From: Micractinium sp. NFX-FRZ
Taxonomy: Eukaryota; Chlorophyta; Trebouxiophyceae; Chlorellales; Chlorellaceae
Direction of reading: 5' to 3'
NCBI GenBank assembly: GCA_029339195.1
Contig: JAPTJF010000112.1
Location: forward strand, 81,875-145,874
Length of the DNA: 64,000 nucleotides
Part shown: positions 45,931 through 58,100 of the stretch, in pieces
Layout: each line of letters opens with the position of its first letter
Position numbering within the stretch: the stretch's first letter is position 1
The notes under the pieces: model-generated
The model's input: only the letters and a program-made list of their open reading frames with translations
The model's database searches: none
Told to the model about the DNA's origin: nothing
Translations under genes and position numbers: made by a program

Positions 45931-48078
45931 CCTGTGCAGGGTGGGATCCCCCCTGAAGACCACCTCCGACCGCTTTGTGTGGGACCACTGGCACGTGCCC
46001 GGGCAGTACAACCTGCTGCGCACGCCCGCCGACGCCTTCTTCCCGCGCCGGCTGTATGACAAGCTGGAGGACGCGCTGGTGGAGTATGGGGAGAAGGCGC
46101 TGGGCTGCCGCGGCATCTCCCCCATATGGCTCAGGTGAGGAGGGGGGTGGGGGCCGAGTGGGACTTGCAGCGCCAAGGTGCAGCCTTGCAGCACAACCAG
46201 TGTGATTTGTGAACAACCGCCAGGAGCTCTTGCATTGCGGACCAATCCCTGTTATGAGTGTGTGTATGTGTGGGTGGGTGGGTGCATGCGGACCAACCCC
46301 TGTTTTGTGTACATGTGTGTTGCCCCCCCGCAGCTACTACGTGAACGGCCACCGGCAGGGGTGGCACACCGACGCCCCCCACGGCCCCTTTGCCTTTGTG
46401 CTGTCCCTCACCCGCTGGGAGGAGCGGCGGTTCAGCGGCGGAGAGACCATGCTGCTGCAGCCCTGGGTGGTGAGCACAGCACGCCTGCTGGCCTGCACTG
46501 TGTCTTCATGCAACTGATGTTCTTCAATCACTTGACTGGTTGGCTGGGGCGCGTGAGACGGCAATGGCAGGCAGGAAGTGAAGAGAGAGCCGTGGGTAAC
46601 ACAAGACAGCTGTGTGTGTGACTCTTCCCCTTGCCCTGCAGCTGGACTACTGGCGACACTTTGACCCCACCAAGGGCAGTGAGACGCCGCAGCTGGTGAG
46701 GGGCGGACCACAGCCAGCTGTCTACACGCTGCGTCCGCTGGTACCCGCAACTGCCGGTCGGCCTCACAGCTGTTGTGCCCCCCCGGGATCACATGAGCCC
46801 CGCGCCGGCCCACCTCTCTGCAGATGACGCTGGTGCCTCCCCGGTTCAACCAGCTGACCGTGTTTGACGGCAGGCTGCCGCACGCGGTGCAGCAGGTGTG
46901 GTGGTGCCTGCGGGCACACGCTTGCCTGCCTGCCTGCTCCCGCATGCTGCCAAGAGCCTTCAGGGCCTTCCTGCGTCCTCGGCCCTGCCGTGCAACAGGG
47001 TCCGTGCACGCTCCCCCTCCCCTCCCCTCCCCTTGTGGCCTGGGAACACATCCTTGAATCGTGTCCGTCCGCCTGCCCACACACGGTGGCATGCCTTGGG
47101 CAGGCCCCTCCCAAGCTTGGATCACAGCAGAGCCAGCCTGAGGGCTCACCGCTGCGCCTGCCCTACATCGTCTGTGCAAGCTGAGGCTGATGTGTACTCT
47201 TCGATGTGGCATCCCATAACAAAGAAATCCTGACCTAGGTACAGCAACAAAAGAAGTCTCTTTGTGCCTGCAGGTTGAGGGCACACACGATCCGTTGGAG
47301 GCGCGCATCGTGCTGCATGGCTGGTTCACCCAGCCAGCACCCTTCTTTGCAGGTGGGCGGGCGGTGTGCTGGGCAGGCACGCAACTGGGCGCCAGGGAGG
47401 CAGGCATTAGGCGGGATGGTTTGTGCACCGCAGCCCTGCCGGGTCGCCTGCTGCCAGCTGCCCAGCCAAGCAGCCGGCACAAACTTATGCTGACAGCAAG
47501 ATGTGCGCTGTTCAGAGCTCCCAAGAGCACAATTGAGAGACCAGAGCGCAAGTGCAGAAGTGCCAACCCTGGTACAGCCCCTCGTCCCTGCTGCCTGCTT
47601 GCCTCGCCACCCTGCCTGCATACAATCCCCACTTGCCTGCCTGCCTCCCTTCTTATCCCCACCCTGCAGCATGCCCGCACGTGCTTAAGCAGCCGCCACC
47701 GCCTGCTTGCCTGCCTGCCCGCCCACTTGCCAGTCTGCCTGCCTGCCCCGCTCCCTCCTGCCTGCAGGCTCACTGAGCGAGGAGGAGGCCACGCCCGCTC
47801 TCAACGCCTGCCTGGACGGGCTGTATGCCGCCCTGGCGGCCCTGCCCCCGGCTGTGGGCGTTGTGACGCTGCGCCTGGACGTGGACCCTTCCGGCAAGCC
47901 GGCCGACATTGCCTGGCTGGCAAACACGCTGGTGGCTCGCCCCCAGGCGGGGGAGGAGCCGCAGGACGTGTGTGATGCCACGCTGGCCTGCATTGCGGAG
48001 CACCTGTTTGGGGCGCACTTCCCAGCCAGCGCTGACGGCGGCGCAACTGCCGTCACGCTGCCCTTTGTGTTTGAGTGA
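45319..48078 (+). CDS. 2-oxoglutarate/Fe(II)-dependent oxygenase with presequence
   Basis: Eight exons join in phase: 45319-45452, 45518-45841, 45940-46134, 46334-46469, 46642-46695, 46824-46895, 47274-47352 and 47768-48078 (TGA). The first intron is only 65 nt. The iron triad is visible: HxD in HRQGWHTDAPHGP and the distal His in FDGRLPHAVQQ, with the 2-oxoglutarate Arg in DPLEARIVLHGWF. The fold is the double-stranded beta-helix of the prolyl-hydroxylase/AlkB-like superfamily. The start MQACGSSRGLCAQPLPASRR is basic and Ser/Ala-rich, suggesting plastid or mitochondrial import. Exon 2 contains an Ala/Gly run before LDLPLSEHIILQPDFLGISP. Substrate unknown. A duplicated, broken copy of the first two exons lies 5.5 kb upstream. 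Confidence 0.85.
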
Positions 48079-48470
48079 CTCGTGGGTGTGGATTGCTGTA
48101 TTTGGCACTTTACTCTGTGGCGGAAACAACACATGGCATTGGCGCAGGATGCACGATTGCAGGGGGGCCGCACTCAGGTGTGCTTGATGCTATGCTGATG
48201 GGGCATTTGGTCTGCACCATCCAGCTGTGCCCGCTCGACTTCCCAGGCAAGCAGAGGCTGCTGCACATGGTGCCAGCCCAGTCGCAGGTGCTGGGGCCAA
48301 CAAGGCACTGAGCTCCATACCGGTCCCATGCGGGTCCCATGCGCATGTGCTCATGCAGCAATTGCTTGCTCAGTCAGCCATGCATCTGGCTCTCTAAATG
48401 GCATGCACGGATAAGCACAGACGCGTGTTCTGAGAGCAACAATCCTGCTCAAGGTTCGAACGTGCAGAGA
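48079..48470. other. Intergenic, nothing recognised
   Basis: 3' flank of the oxygenase gene meeting the 3' end of the ankyrin relic. No exact TGTAA and no supported coding sequence. Confidence 0.5.
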
Positions 48471-49238
48471 CTAGATACAGAGGCACAGAATGTGGCGCAC
48501 GAGCGGCACAGGCAGCGCCTCTGGTAGCCCAGCCTGAATGCGGGCCAGCACCAGGGCCGCTGTGAGTGGCCAAATGGTTGTTCAGGCGGAGGCCGCTGGC
48601 AGCTGGCAGGCGCCGCAGCAGGCACCGCGCCTCTGTCTCTGAGCGCGCCAGAACAGCGGGCAGAGCGGCGGCCAGGCCGGGGCACCGCTCAGGCAGCTGC
48701 TGCGAGTGGGCGGGGCTCAGCGGCCAGCGGGCCGCAACATGGACGTAAATCCCGGAGCGCAGCCATGGGAGCGCTTCATTGCTGATGTACAGGTCATAGG
48801 GGCTCCAGCACGCGGCATCCAGAGCTGCCAGTATCTGCTGGGGCTGCTGATCTGGCGCTGCCTCCAGGGGGGGGTCTGTGCATAGCGGCTGTCTTCATTC
48901 ATGGTCACGCCCAGAACAGGGGCGATCCGACGCTGCTGCTGATGGAGGCGGCAGAGGGGGCGGCACCCAGCAGGCGCAGCATCCAGGTGGCCCCGGGCGG
49001 CCGCCAAGTGCACGGGCGCAAACCCGGAAGTGTCTTGCTGCACGGTGCCTGCCTGAAGCGCGGCTTCCAAGAGAAGCTCGACTGCAGCAGCGTGCTCCCG
49101 CTGGCGCGCTGTGCTGCCAGGTGGAGCGGCGCCCTGCCGTTGCGTCCCGTGCAGTGGCTCGCTCGGGGCGGGCTGCCAGCAGGGCAGCCAGGGCGCCCAC
49201 GTCCCCGGCACGAGCAAGGCATGTGCCGGCGTCTCCAT
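48471..49238 (-). pseudogene. Ankyrin-repeat protein pseudogene with several frameshifts
   Basis: Ankyrin text appears in pieces spread over different minus-strand frames. First AGDVGALAALLAARPERATA, then GRAPLHLAAQR, then REHAAAVELLLEAALQ and TSGFAPVHLAAARGHLDA. A C-terminal block SPYDLYISNEALPWLRSGIY follows, and finally LVLARIQAGLPEALPVPLVR before TAG at 48473-48471. At least four frame changes are needed, none at plausible intron boundaries. The C-terminal helical block after the repeats is common in green-algal ankyrin proteins. Either a decayed gene or a region with sequence errors. Confidence 0.7.
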
Positions 49239-50668
49239 TGTGCAAAGATGGCAGGGTGGTGCACATGATGTGACGGGCAACGAGGAGAAGACTGGGCAGC
49301 TGCACCGTCGCTCGCCGCCAGGGAGCTCATGCTGTCGACTGCCGGCACCCTGCTGGCACCACCCGTAGCCCCGCAGAAGGCAGGTGGCCACCTCGGCTGC
49401 ATGCCTGTGTCCTGTGCACCTTCGTGGCTGCTTGACCCTGTCCAAGGCTGGCTCACCCAAGCCACAGCAATCCAGAGGGCGCTTCGACTGGCTTCAGGAA
49501 GGGGCGCACCTGGCTTGGGCCCCTGGTGACCTGTGCGGCCTCCCTGAGTTCGCCGAAAGCAACGTTCCAGAGGTGGCCACAACCAGTGCATGGTGCAAAT
49601 GCCCTCGTTCCGTTCCGATACCTCAACCCCGGCCAGGTCACCGTGAGGTGTGGACCACGCCTGGGGTGTGGCCTGTGTCAGGCACGCCACCTGCGCCACT
49701 GCACCCGGCGGGGCCTGGTGCACCTTTGGACAACGCGCCTTGGTGGCCTGTACATGCCGTGCTGTGTCTGCTAGCAGGCTTACATCTCGGGCGGTTGGAC
49801 GGGCCAAAATTGGACGGGAGAGGCGGCGAGCAATTTAGGTACTTTAGCCTGAGGGGCTGCCAGGAAGGAAAATTGAGGTGCTGACAGTGGGGAGCATGTG
49901 GGGTGGCTGGGCGCTGGGCGGGGGGGAGGGAGGATGGGCGGAGGGTGGGGCTGGGTATGTGGGGCACGGGGGCGCGGGATTTCAGGGGAAGGGAGGAGGG
50001 TGGGGCTGGCAATCGTTGCAAGGTATGTGGGGCACGGGAGCGCGGGATTTCGAAAAAGGGAGCGGGGGTGGGGGTGGAAATCGCTGGAAAGAATTCGGGT
50101 AAAGCCATGGGGCTGAAACATCGCGCTTGGTGTGACGTGAAGTGCTGGCATTGGGAGGCGCTCGAGGTGTGTCGAAGGGGGTAGTGAAGAAGAAGGGGAA
50201 GAAGAAGCAGAAGAGGAAGAGGAGCTGGGCAGCGTCACTTGCTCAAAGGGCAACTGGGCATTGTGTAGGCCCGCTTTGATGGCTCTTAAGGCCGCACAAA
50301 ATGGAGGGGGGTAGCACAGCAGGCGGTGGCGCGGGATGCACCAGCCAAGGGAGAGGGTGCGGCAGTGTTGGGATGCATTGGGCGACACGAAAGGACCGAG
50401 GAAGAAGTGAGGGTTCAGGGGGGACAGGTGCGGACGGGTATGACGAGCGAAGGGTTGATGTATGAAGCGGATGGGTCAGCCGAGAAAAGCACGCAAGAGA
50501 GGGAGGCAATATTTAGGCGGGGAGATGGCTCAGGGTGCGGGGCGGCGCGCCGGCGCCGCAACAGGCAGCACCACCCGCAGCGGAGACAGCAGCAAAAGGA
50601 GATGCATGCAGACAGCAGTAGCAGCAGGGGAGGCAGGAGCAGGATGTTGGGACCTAGGGCGTGCAAAG
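49239..50668. other. Long stretch without a gene; G-rich imperfect repeats
   Basis: No coding sequence is supported on either strand. From about 49936 to 50100 the plus strand is G-rich and carries two imperfect units of about 60 bp sharing GGAGGGTGGGGCTGG and TATGTGGGGCACGGG, then GCGCGGGATTTC, plus a weaker third. The last part must be the 3' flank of the M11 gene. Confidence 0.5.
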
Positions 50669-53600
50669 TCACAACGTTGCTCGTCGCACACTGATCCTTA
50701 CTACAGCTTTGCAGTTGCAGCTGCTGCGCACGCTGCCGCTGCACGTGGGCAGCCTGCCGCCGGCTGCTGCCCAGTAGCGGCACACGCTGCCTGGGGCACC
50801 GGCCGCGCATGTGGCGTGGCCCTGCGCGCAGCGCTGCGCCGGCGGCTGCTGCTGCACAACTGGCGCCGTGGCTGGCTTGCTGGGCGGCGGTGGCGGGCTC
50901 ACACCAGAGCCTCGGATGGAGGCGGCGGCGGTGCATCCGCAGGGCACGAGGCTTCCTGCACAAGTGGGCCGTGGGAGCCAGTGCCGGCACATGCCAACCT
51001 GCTTGCCTGCTGCATTCCGGACGTAGTAGTTTGTTCCCGCATTGGCCTGCGATGGCGGTGGTTTGGAGCAGGCCAGCGTGGAGAGTGGGGGTGAGAGGCA
51101 GCACACAACCGGTGGGGGCAGTTTGTGCTGGCCAGGTGCAGGGCGGCGCAAGGCCAGGCGGGGACGTGCGTGCAACGTCATGCACTGCTGTGTCACACAA
51201 GCCTTGCTGCTGTGGCACGCTGTGCTCTGCCACTGCTGTGCTCACCTGCTGCGCATACTTGGCGACGTCTGAACAGAACCTGTGGCCCAGGGGGCAGGCC
51301 TCTGCTGCGCCGGGTGGCGCCTGGTACGGCCGTACCACCGGGGGCGGCGGCAGCGGGCGGTACGTCGCAGGAGAGCTGCCGCTGGGTGTGGGCACGGGCA
51401 GGCGGGACAGCAGCGACGTGGGGGGCGGCGCTTTAAACAAGCCCGAGGTTTTTGGGGACGGCGGCTTGGGCGACAATGCCGACTTGGGCGGCGGCGGCGG
51501 CGGCGGCGGCGGCTTGGAAGCAGCAGGCTTGGGCGGCGGCGGCGGCGGCGGCAGCGGCGACCTGGAGGCACCAGCACCTTGCATCCAGGCTGCACAGTCT
51601 GCGTCTGCAGCTCCCGTGCGGCCGTCACAATCGCCGTCCAAGCCTGCCAGGCACGTCTCGGCCGTTTCCAAGCCGCTCACAGTTGTGCGGCACACTGTGA
51701 CTGTGGCAGTGCCAGCCGCGGGGTTGGTGCCAGCCACGCGCACGACCAGCCGTGTGGGGCGGTGGGTCACGTTGCCTCCCTTCTCCAGCACCCCAAGCAG
51801 ATGCGTGAAGTTGGGCTGGTGGTTGTTCTGGGAGGCAAAGGCGTGCACGTGCACACGGTCCACATAGTGTGGAGCGAGGTTGGCATCGGCGCCCTCCGCC
51901 AGCCTGCACAGGCAAGAGGACCACCAAAGGGTGAGGGAGGGGCGGGGGGAGGTGGCTCAGACAAATGGCCGGAAAGGGGCTGCTGGACAGGCGCATGCAT
52001 GGGTGCACTAGCACGGCCAGCAGCTGCCCCCAAATTTCCGCATCTGGTCTTCCATTCACCATGTTCTACATGTATGAAATGTGTGCACTGGCGCAGCTGC
52101 AGCGAAGCCCCCTAGGTGCCGCCGCCAGCGGGCGCGCACCTGTAGCTGACGTAGAGCGGCATCGCCCCCTCCACGCCCGCCGCCCACGTGGCGTTGACCT
52201 GCAGCCCGCTGTCCTTGCCACGGCTCTGCGCCTTGAACGTCACCTTCCTGCTGCGCCCCTCCGCCAGGCTGGCGCCCCCCAGCACCTGCGGCGCCAGCCA
52301 GCCCAGCTGCCAGGCGTGCGGCGTGTTGAAGCAGCGGGGGCCACAGCAGTAGCCCATGGAGCAGCTGGTGTCCCTGCGGTCCAAAAACAGTAAACATACA
52401 CACACAACAAAGTTAGTACGCGCGCTTGAGAGGAGTTGGGAATAGGTGGTGGGCAGGGCGCTGGGGCCTCAGCCCCCCGTCTAGCCCGGCATAGCTGTCA
52501 GCTTGCTGGCGCAGCAGGTGTGGTGGTGCTGCACCAGCGGATGATGAGGGCAGCTGGCTGCAGGGTGCAGCGCATGGCGGCGCCAGCTGTGCAGCGCTGG
52601 CGCCACATGCATGAGCGGAAGGACCACTGCACGGGGCCGACTTTCCAGAGCAAGCGGCAGTGCGTACAGGCAGCACACGGCCTGCCCAGGAGGCAATGTG
52701 CGCAGGCGATGGTTGCAGGGGTGCCCAAAACGCTCGCTTCCCACCCACCCGTATTCGTTGAAGGTGCCGTCGTCAAAGTAGCTGGAGGCGTGCTGGAGGA
52801 ACTGCAGGGCACAGCAAGGGTGCGTGTGATGAAGCGAGGCGGTTGGGCGGGGCTTGCGGTTGCAGCGGCATGGCAGGCCACATGCACGTCTGAGGGGGTC
52901 CCCATGCAGCGGCGACCCAGGCAGGCCACGCCTCGCCCCTGCGGTCCCTCCCCCAGCTGCCGCCAACAGTGCAGCAGCCTAGTTAGCCCTGGTGCACTAT
53001 TCGCACTCAACAGCAACACGTCACCTGGGCCCCCTCCACCCCTGAAGCAGCAGCACAGCACAGCACAGCACAGCACGGCACAGCACGGCACAGGAAAAGC
53101 ACACAGCAAAGCACAGCAAAGCACGGCACAGCACAGCACAGGAAAAGCACACAGCACAGCACAGCACAGCACAGCACAGCACAGCACGCACCTGGTTGTG
53201 CCCCAGCTCGTGGAAGGCCGACTGAGGGCTCATGCCGGCGGCGCGCGTCGCGCCTAAGAACTGAGCGCTCTGCACCCACGAGGCGCAGTCAAAGTTGACA
53301 AAGTCGCAGCCCACGTAGCCGACGCCCACCCAGGGGCAGGCGGTGCCCTGGGGCAGGATTGCGAGCTTGTAGAGGTATCGGGCCGGGTCGCCGAGGCGCG
53401 CATCCTGCACAGCGTCCGCCGCCGCCTCCTGCCACCCCACGAAATCGTCAAACTCGCAGTGCTGGCTGCTGTAGGGGGTGCCTTTGGAGGACACCCCCGA
53501 GCAGTTGAGCTTCAGGATGGGAGCCACAAGCGAGTTGGCGCGCGTCAGCGAGCTCTGCCCATAGCTGCAGCTGCGGAAGAGGCCCCCCAGGGTGGCTGAC

Positions 53601-54814
53601 GGGTCAGTGGGGGCGCCATCCTCATAAATCAGCTTCTCAACATCCTGCATGCAAAGGCCGGCCGAAAGGGAGGTTTGAGGGGAGTGATGCAAAGGCGGCG
53701 GGTGCGTCGTGAAGGACACACAAGCAGGTCAGGGGGCCAGCACGGCAAGTGCGGCGACGCCCGCTGTGGCTAGTGCTGCAGCTGCCTGCGCTTGACGGGT
53801 GCTGCCTGCCGCATGGAGCAGAGCAAGTTACTGCGCATGCACGGCAGCACACAAGGCCCCAGCACCGGCGGCGCACCTTTTGCGTGTACCAGGGCGCCGC
53901 GTGCTTGCCGCCGCCGGGGCTGGGGCAGCCCTCCAGCGAGATGGGGAGCACTACCACTGACACGTCAGCAGCCTCCAGTGACAGCTGGGCTGCGGGCAGA
54001 CCTGCTGCAAGCACCTGCCGGCGCTGCGCCAGGCGGCGGCCGGCGGCAAGAGGCGCCTCAGGGTGCACCACATCGGCAGCGGCAGCGGCTGTCAGAACCA
54101 TGTGACGTGGGCGGTACGCCGGCTCTTCCAGGGTCGTGAAGCTCTTCACCACCACCCGCTCGCTGCCCGCCTTGCCCCCGTCAGTCACCACGTTGCCCAT
54201 GCGCTGCCCCGCGACGCTGACGCGCTGGCCGGTGCGCAGGCGCGCCGCGGGCGCGCCCTCAAGTTTGAACGTCGGGCGGCGCCCTGTGGCGGTATCCGAC
54301 GCGTCGCTGTGCAGGTACACATCCCGCTTGGAGGGCTCACCCTGCAGCAGCCAGGGGAAGTGGGGGCCGTTCGGCTGCATCCCTGGTTGGGGCAGCACAA
54401 GTGCAGCGCAGCCATGTAGAGGAGCAGGCGGCCAGAGGGCTGCCCACACCTGCCGCCGCGCAGCCCGGTACCCAAGGCGGCAACCAGCACAGCGGTAAGC
54501 AGGCGGCAGCTGTCCTCCTCCTAAGCGCCGGAGGGGCTCTGTGCATGGTAATTGCGCGTCGGACCCACAAATGGGGCGTCCGGAGGTAGCCACCTCCTTC
54601 GCCTCCTTGCACGACGAGGGCCCCGGGATGCTGGGCGGTAGCTGCTTTGGGTTTGCCCCGAGTTAGGCGCTCGCACCTCTATGTAGAAGTCCTTGACGAG
54701 TACCCGCACGGTGCCGACGATGTTGGTGCCGCCCAGTTGTGCGAGTGCCGCTTGCAGGCAAAGTGCCAGGACAAGCAGCGGGGCACAGCGGCAGGCTGCC
54801 TTGCCGCACGGCAT
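50669..54814 (-). CDS. Gametolysin-type (peptidase M11) secreted metalloprotease
   Basis: Seven exons join in phase: 54814-54677, 54341-53877, 53644-53192, 52801-52749, 52373-52140, 51903-51246 and 51046-50669. ATG at 54814 starts a signal peptide (CAPLLVLALCLQAALAQ). The zinc site HELGHNQFLQH (HExxHxxxxxH) is made by joining exons 3 and 4. It is followed by the family's NEYGDTSCSMG, with the Met-turn methionine, and CCGPRCFNTPHAWQLGW. A propeptide-like region (53877-54341) precedes the catalytic domain. The C-terminal part has a beta-rich domain, then Pro-rich linkers (PPPPPPPKPAAS) alternating with small Cys modules (CPLGHRFC..., CAQGHATC...VCRYW). In volvocine algae gametolysin degrades the wall during mating; here a role in wall turnover or daughter release is inferred. 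Confidence 0.9.
53047..53189. repeat. (CAGCA)n-type satellite in an M11 intron
   Basis: About 140 bases of CAGCACAGCA pentamers, interrupted twice by related AGGAAAAGCACACAGC segments, abut the donor at 53191 of the M11 gene. The interruptions are themselves duplicated, pointing to expansion of a compound unit. Confidence 0.95.
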
Positions 54815-55149
54815 TTCGGCGCCGTGTAGCCTCAGAGGGGACGCATGAGGGGCACGCTCGGGCGAGAGAAGGGCGCTATTATCGAGTCGGCACAAGGTGC
54901 AGAACAAGGACGGTCGCCCTGCGTTGTGGACACCAACCGGCCGAACTGGCTCCCCCCACACGGCGTCGAGGGTGCATGCACCACGCCCTCACCCAGTGTG
55001 CCGACCGCCGTGCGTGCTGCGTGCTATGAGCTGGCCTTCCAGCTGGGCGGTCACGGTGGATGCCAATCGCGCCATCGCTGCTCGGTTGTGGCACTGAATT
55101 GGTACAGGACCTCACAGTAGCCATCCCGCTTCCAGACACCGAGCCCAAC
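54815..55149. promoter_or_regulatory. Divergent 335-bp intergenic region, M11 protease and OST3/6
   Basis: The two start codons face away from each other with 335 bases between them. Both encode secretory-pathway proteins with signal peptides, so a shared promoter is possible but not demonstrated. Confidence 0.5.
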
Positions 55150-58100
55150 ATGGCCAGGGCAGCAGTGCTGCTCCTTGGCCTCTTGGTGGCGTTGGGGTCG
55201 GTCGCGGCTGATGCGGACGCCAAAAAGGTGCGATCTCATCTGCCCCAGCCTGTCGATCGCCCCATCAGTTGTGGGTCCCTGCAGCCCAGCCTCCCTGGCC
55301 CCGTCCCACCCCTTTGTTCCTCCTACTGGCACTGTAGATCCAGCAGCTGCAGGCCCTGGCACGCCGCGGGGGCGGCCTGATCGAGCTGGACGCCAACACT
55401 TTTCAGGAGCTGCTGGTGGGCAAGTCGCGGCCCTACTCCGTCTTCATTGTGGCGGGTGCGTGGGCGTGCAGCCGCTGGGCAAAGCGCAGGGCTGTGCAGC
55501 CCCTCTACAGGCGCACAGTGCCACCCACCGCCCGTCGCCGCCAGCGAGCAGGCCTATGCAGCAGCTTGCTCACTCAGCGCCCCTGCCGTTGTGCCAAACG
55601 CGCCCGCAGACGCCAAGGACCTGCGGCGTGACTCCAAGCTGCGCCTGGTGCCGCTGGTCAATGACTTCAAGCTTGTTGCCAAGACGTTTGCGGCCACCCA
55701 TGCCGGCAAGCCGTCGGCGGCAGTCTTCTTTGCTCGCATGGAGTTTTCGCAAACGCAGAGCCTGTTTGGCAGGTGGGGCTCCCAGGGGAGGGCAGCTGGG
55801 AAGAAGCCGAGTGGGGGTGCAGCCGTAGGGGCAACTTGGCGGCAGGGGCAGTCTCCTTTGCTTGCGTGGAGTTTGAGAGCCTGTTTTCGGGGGGCCGGGC
55901 AGCTGGGGTGCTGGGCTGGCAGGTGAGCCGGCACCTCCCCTAGAACACAGTGCACACTGTTCTCACTGTTTTTTCGTGTATTGGCAAGGTTTTCTCCAAT
56001 GCATAATCGAGCTGTCTTGTACACAGCTGCCGCCCCTGGCGCCCTCACTTCTGTCCGCACTGCACGGCGCCCTCCTCACTTCTCGCAGGATGGGTATCAA
56101 GGCGCTGCCCTACCTGGCGCGCATCCCCCCCAGCCTGCCCATCACCGAGGGCGGCGCCGTGTCGGTTCCCCAGGAGGAGGTGATGCCCCAGGGAGGCTAC
56201 CCCTGGCCCGCCCAGCGCATCGCCGAGTTTGTGACCGAGCGCTCGGGCCTGCCCGTGGGGGAGGTGAAGCACGCGCCGCTCATCGGAGCCAGGTGCGCAG
56301 CGTGTGGGTTGGGTGTGTGCGGGGGCCAGCGTGTTGGCGGGTGGGCGCACAGCCAAGGGTGGGTGCCCGCCACAGCTTGGGGCGGGGCCAGATGAAGCGC
56401 TCGGCAGCACAGCTGAGCATAGCACAGCGTGCCCGCTTGCACTGAGTATTGTAAGGGGGCTGCAAATCAAACTTGGGATTCCGGGCATCCCCCCCCGTTT
56501 TTATTTTGAGAATTGGCCTCCGTACGTAGGTGGAAAATGTCAGGAAACCAGGCAGCCACGCGGCGCCATGGCGGCGCCACGCTGGCGCTGCTAGGGTTTT
56601 GGGCTTCTTGAAGCAAGCCGCTCTTCCGAGCGCTAATGTCACCTCAAAAATGATGCAAACGAGTTCGTTTGAGTGCATCCAGGCATCCGCGGCCAGCAAA
56701 TCACGTCCGGCTGCGAAGCGAACCCGCAGAGCTTGAATATTTTAAAGGGCGCCGGCGGCGGAGCCGGGGCGGGCGAACCGCTCTGCCCCTGCCCCGCCGA
56801 CCTGTACATAGCCGTGTTGCGGGTTTTCCCATTCGACACGGTCTCCCTATTTCACAAAATCTGCCAGGCATAACCCGCATGGCGGCACCAACAGTGGCGC
56901 CCCGCAGTGGCAAGCTGTCGTGGGCAAGGCCGTGGGCGGGATGGCGGCAGCCGCAAGCGCTCGGCACCCGCTCTGCTCAGCCAGCACCATGCGGGCCGGA
57001 CCTGACCCCTTCAATCGGCCTACGTGTGTGTTCTCGTTTTATTTCTGCAACCTGATTTCTAACCGTACCTCGCCGCAAGTAAGACTACCTACGTACATAC
57101 CACCACCTACGGGCTACGGAACCTCCCCCGCCCCCCCGTTTCTTTTTTGCCTCCCAGATGTCCGGAATCCCAAGTTTGATTTGCAGCCCCCTAACCAAGG
57201 TACCGCCTGGTTTTGGGAAGTTGATCCCACCCCCGCCTTTCCCTGCCTGTTGCCCGTCCACCCACCGACCTCCCGCTGCAGGCTCATGCCGCTGGTGTCC
57301 TTGGCGGTGCTGGGCGGCATGATTTTCGTGGGCGTCAAGCTGTACTACGCCCCCTTCATGCGCCACCAGGCGCTGTACGCTGTGGGCGCTCTGGTCATCT
57401 ACTGGTTCTCCGTCTCTGGTGAGTGATCGGCAGCTGACTGCCGAGAAGGTGGGATGCACGGACTGGGGTTTGGGTGGGGCAGCTAATGGATGGGCGGGCG
57501 GGCAGGGCTGCGCTCCTGCGGGTCTGTGGGTCAGCTTGGACGACATGAGTTTGTGGTGATGAAGCGAGCAAGAGTGCTGGGGGTATGCAGCATCACTGGA
57601 CGGGCGCCGCTGGGAGGGACACAACTTCTCACCATCCGCTGATGTGCCCTCCCACCGCCTCTGCCCGCCCCTCTGCAGGCGGCATGTTCAACATCATCCG
57701 GGGGGTGCCCCTTGTGGGCTACGACCACCGCAAGCGCACATCCATGCTCTTCATGTCCGGCCAGGGTGGGTGCTCATCCAGCGTGGGCGTCCATGCTTTC
57801 TACAGCTTGCATGCTGGCGCTTGCTACGGGAGTTGCCACTCACATGTGGCCAGGGTGAGGGCTGGTCACGGCGCCCCCCCAACCCCCTCCAGGCCAGCTT
57901 TGTGGCAAGGGCTGCCTCACAGGCATTCTCTGCTCAGCCGGCAAGCCAACTGTGTTGTGTCACAGGCCCGCTCCAGTCATTCAATGTTGCATCACACCCC
58001 ATCACTGCCGCCACCCATGTGCCACCCTGTCCTGACCTGCAGGCCAGCTGGGTGCCGAGGGCTTCATCATGGGCACGCTGTACACCGCTGTGGGCCTCTC

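Noticed and set aside
49780..50388. Minus-strand frame of about 200 codons, Ser/Pro-rich
   Set aside because: It is the complement of G-rich imperfect repeats, has no domain and no splice support.
50809..51867. Long plus-strand frame with Gly-rich content
   Set aside because: It mirrors the Pro-rich linker exon of the M11 protease, whose domain evidence is strong.
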